DNA of 64,000 nt from Oscillospiraceae bacterium (lineage in GTDB: Bacteria; Bacillota; Clostridia; Oscillospirales; Ruminococcaceae): the NCBI GenBank assembly GCA_021199795.1, contig JAJQHJ010000038.1, positions 62,001 through 126,000 on the forward strand, read 5' to 3'. Position numbers and translations under genes: made by a program. Of the stretch, positions 62,561 to 64,000 are shown one piece after another; position 1 is the first letter of the stretch; each line of letters starts with the position of its first letter. The notes beneath the pieces were generated by a model. That model did no database searches. It had not been told where the DNA came from and saw nothing but the letters and a program-made list of their open reading frames with translations.

Positions 62561-62590
62561 AAGACCGTGAGCATCCGCTTGCGGTCTTTT
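62561..62590 (+). terminator. Terminator after the PDTG surface protein gene
   Basis: AAGACCGTGAGC (62561-62572), loop ATCC, GCTTGCGGTCTT (62577-62588), then T's: a 12-bp stem with two G-U pairs. Confidence 0.85.
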
Positions 62591-62604
62591 TCTTTATATT
62601 GCTA

Positions 62605-62633
62605 TTGCAAAGGTTTGAATTTTGTGATATAAT
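62605..62633 (+). promoter_or_regulatory. Promoter of the PIN-toxin cassette
   Basis: TTGCAA (62605-62610), 17-base spacer, TATAAT (62628-62633). Confidence 0.7.
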
Positions 62634-62672
62634 ACTACCAAGCGGGAACCTATACAAACTATAGGCGGTGGA

Positions 62673-63128
62673 ATGGTGAAAGTATATTTGGATTGTTGCT
62701 GTTACTGTCGCAGATACGATATTTCAGATCAAAAACAGGTAATAGCAGAAGTTGACGCGATTTCGGCTATATATTGTATGCATGAATTTGGATTTATATC
62801 AATCGCAGGCAGTGAAGCATTGAATGATGAGATTAGTTGCATAAGTGACCCTGTCAAAAGGAAAAAGGTTCTTAGCGATTACTACAATGTTGATGAAATA
62901 ATAGGGCTTAGCGATAGCATAAATTTACGTTCAATTCAGATTCAGGAGCGGTCGAATATTCGTATGTACGACAGCTTACACATTGCATCTGCTGAAGAAG
63001 CTTGCGCAGCAGTTATGCTGACAACAGACTATAAACTTATAAAGATGGCATCAAGAATAGATTTAAAAGTAAAAGTCATGAATCCAAGGAGTTTTATTTT
63101 TCAGTATATGAATGGAGGAGATATTTGA
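62673..63128 (+). CDS. PIN-domain toxin-like ribonuclease
   Basis: Seen: 151 residues. The start VKVYLDCCCYCRRYD followed by DQKQVIAEVDAI resembles a PIN family whose usual first motif is YLDNCCxNRPxDDQ; the catalytic acids D7, a Glu near 26-27, the D of RMYDSLHIASAEEA and the D of LTTDYKLI are all present. PIN toxins cut RNA using metal ions. Two Asn positions are Cys here, giving a Cys cluster. It is the first gene of a three-gene unit; its stop overlaps the next ATG (TGATG). The DNA is more AT-rich than the neighbours, which fits transfer. A non-toxin PIN nuclease cannot be excluded. Confidence 0.7.
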   Translation: MVKVYLDCCCYCRRYDISDQKQVIAEVDAISAIYCMHEFGFISIAGSEALNDEISCISDPVKRKKVLSDYYNVDEIIGLSDSINLRSIQIQERSNIRMYDSLHIASAEEACAAVMLTTDYKLIKMASRIDLKVKVMNPRSFIFQYMNGGDI

Positions 63129-63343
63129 TGGTACGAGTGAATGTTAATAATGACGTAAATGTACGAATCGCTGGTCATGCTGCCTTGAGAGAAGCTCTTG
63201 GAGTTGATAATTCTGTTCGCTTTATGCAACAGTTTTGGTACCGTTCCGGCGATTACACCAAAGAGAAGTATGAAAAACCTGAGCCGTCTCGCGAAGAAGT
63301 CATAGCAAGAATTATGGCGAACAGAGCCCAGAAAGCGGGCTGA
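63128..63343 (+). CDS. Putative antitoxin 1 of the PIN cassette
   Basis: Seen: 71 residues from ATG 63128, with GGAGGAGAT ahead. The pattern ALREALGVDNSVRFMQQF followed by SGDYTKEKYEKPEPSREEVI resembles short antitoxins found beside PIN or HicA-like genes (ALG..A..FL.QF...GDYT.ER); this is from memory of the family. It is co-translated with the PIN gene. It is partly similar to the next gene, so the two are likely paralogues. Confidence 0.65.
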   Translation: MVRVNVNNDVNVRIAGHAALREALGVDNSVRFMQQFWYRSGDYTKEKYEKPEPSREEVIARIMANRAQKAG

Positions 63344-63369
63344 TTTCACTATTTTCGGAGGTGAAATTT

Positions 63370-63573
63370 ATGATTGAAGTGAATTACAACGACCCGATAG
63401 AGCTTATGGGCGTAGGCTATGAGGTTTTGGTAAATGCCCTCGGTGAAGAAAACGCAATGGCTTTCCTTAAACAGCTTGAGGAAGATGGAACGGTTAACGG
63501 AAAGCCTAAACTCACCGTTGAAGAGGCGATGGCTATGGTTGAAGAGTACAGAAAGAGAAAATCCGCCACCTGA
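63370..63573 (+). CDS. Putative antitoxin 2 (paralogue of antitoxin 1)
   Basis: Seen: 67 residues from ATG 63370 with GGAGGTG ahead; the GTG at 63361 lies inside that ribosome site. EVNYNDPIELMGVGYEVLVN then ALGEENAMAFLKQLEEDG aligns with VNVNNDVNVRIAGHAALREA and ALGVDNSVRFMQQF of the gene before it. It lacks the GDYT segment, having NGKPKLTVEEAMAM instead. It could be a second antitoxin, a regulator or a diverged copy. Confidence 0.55.
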   Translation: MIEVNYNDPIELMGVGYEVLVNALGEENAMAFLKQLEEDGTVNGKPKLTVEEAMAMVEEYRKRKSAT

Positions 63574-63655
63574 ACCGCAGTTACCCCTCAAAAAACTTTT
63601 TAAAATTCTCGCATAATCCTTGACAAATCTTTACGCTTAAATTTCGTTTTTCCAG

Positions 63656-63684
63656 TTGACAAACTCAAGATACAGTGGTATGAT
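63656..63684 (+). promoter_or_regulatory. Promoter of the second secreted protein gene
   Basis: TTGACA (63656-63661), 17-base spacer, TATGAT (63679-63684), the same arrangement and spacing to the palindrome as at 61718. Confidence 0.8.
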
Positions 63685-63699
63685 AGAAGAGGTTTTAAA

Positions 63700-63715
63700 C
63701 CAAAATATATTTTGG
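63700..63715 (+). promoter_or_regulatory. Palindrome CCAAAATATATTTTGG overlapping the Shine-Dalgarno, copy 2
   Basis: Identical 16-base palindrome to 61762-61777, again running into GGAGG and sitting 10 bases ahead of the start codon. Confidence 0.7.
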
Positions 63716-63725
63716 AGGATTTGAA

Positions 63726-64000
63726 ATGAAGAAATTCTTATCAATCGCTGTCGCACTTGTAATGGTTCTCTCCCTGAGCGTCGTTGCTTTTGCTGACACC
63801 ACAGTTGCTACCCAGGAAATGACTGCTTCCGGAACCATCACCATCCTTAACGGTGTAGATTTCACTGACGAGAGCCTCTATCTCTACGTTTACTTCACCG
63901 CTAATGATTCTGATCACAATGATTGGGGTGCAGCTGCTCTCAATGATTCCGGCTGGAATAATGTCGTAAGCATTAACATTAACGAAGACGGCTATGTTGC
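63726..64000 (+). CDS. Secreted protein, N-terminal part (cut by window edge)
   Basis: Seen: 91 residues up to the window end. Its signal peptide (KKFLSIAVALVMVLSLSVVAFA) is nearly the same as that of the PDTG surface protein at 61788, and so is the leader DNA. The mature part starts with ADTTVATQEMTASG and has aromatic and acidic residues (TANDSDHNDWGAAALNDSGW). The C-terminus is outside the window, so a sorting signal cannot be checked. The two genes look like members of one secreted family. Confidence 0.75.
   Translation, partial: MKKFLSIAVALVMVLSLSVVAFADTTVATQEMTASGTITILNGVDFTDESLYLYVYFTANDSDHNDWGAAALNDSGWNNVVSININEDGYV

Overview
The window comes from the chromosome of an endospore-forming, Gram-positive anaerobe of the Clostridia, most likely an Oscillospirales/Ruminococcaceae gut or rumen fibre degrader. 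The evidence is spoIIR and a CwlD-type amidase (sporulation and germination), AddAB in place of RecBCD, a THF riboswitch in front of an ECF folate S-component, a SAM-I riboswitch in front of metK, an L20-type leader in front of infC-rpmI-rplT, strong GGAGG ribosome binding sites, TTGACA-17-TATAAT promoters, a GH10 xylanase and a surface protein with a PDTG-type sorting signal. The species cannot be named from the sequence. No prophage, insertion sequence or CRISPR array is visible.

Layout. 1-5600: the N-terminus of a cardiolipin synthase (minus), a PASTA-domain pseudokinase, pfkA, a THF riboswitch with folT, a small membrane protein (minus) and a 44-residue Cys-rich membrane peptide (minus). 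5800-11000: clpC converges on a minus-strand block of radA, cwlD and a membrane protein. 11000-23300: two small unknown genes, recD2-comF, mreB, spoIIR and addB-addA. 23300-24660: the infC-rpmI-rplT operon with its attenuator leader and an ATA start for infC. 24700-43240: a long, tightly packed housekeeping series with many 1-20 nt overlaps, running trmH-type methylase, dprA, topA, trmFO, plsX, rnc, a radical SAM gene, smc, ftsY, an rdgB-yhbY fusion, a nadD-yqeK fusion, an LCP-like gene, rsfS and leuS. 43260-51000: rpsU, yqeG, an endonuclease IV-like gene, an aminopeptidase, efp, a His/Asp-rich CD1247-type protein, a RibU-like S-component, a GH13 glucosidase and threonine dehydratase. 51040-52980: SAM-I riboswitch-metK, a ComEA-like HhH protein and tRNA-Thr(GGT). 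53080-60450: an AI-2E-type permease (minus), pcrA, DUF4364, yfbR, a cation diffusion facilitator and a DUF3810 putative metalloprotease. 60470-64000 is the accessory end: a GH10 xylanase lipoprotein, two secreted proteins sharing a promoter/5'UTR design, and between them a more AT-rich PIN-toxin cassette with two tandem antitoxin-like genes.

How it fits together. Most of the window is core information processing: recombination and repair (recD2, addAB, radA, dprA, comF, pcrA), ribosome biogenesis and translation (infC, rpmI, rplT, rpsU, rsfS, efp, leuS, trmFO, YhbY domain), chromosome and membrane biogenesis (smc, topA, mreB, ftsY, plsX, cls) and cofactor supply (folT, a RibU-like gene, metK, nadD). 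The least ordinary items are the kinase with both catalytic aspartates replaced, the folT leader whose Shine-Dalgarno lies in a 15-bp stem far from the aptamer, the Cys-rich mini-protein, the two back-to-back fusions, the PIN cassette with duplicated antitoxins, and the palindrome-plus-Shine-Dalgarno 5'UTR shared by the two secreted-protein genes.
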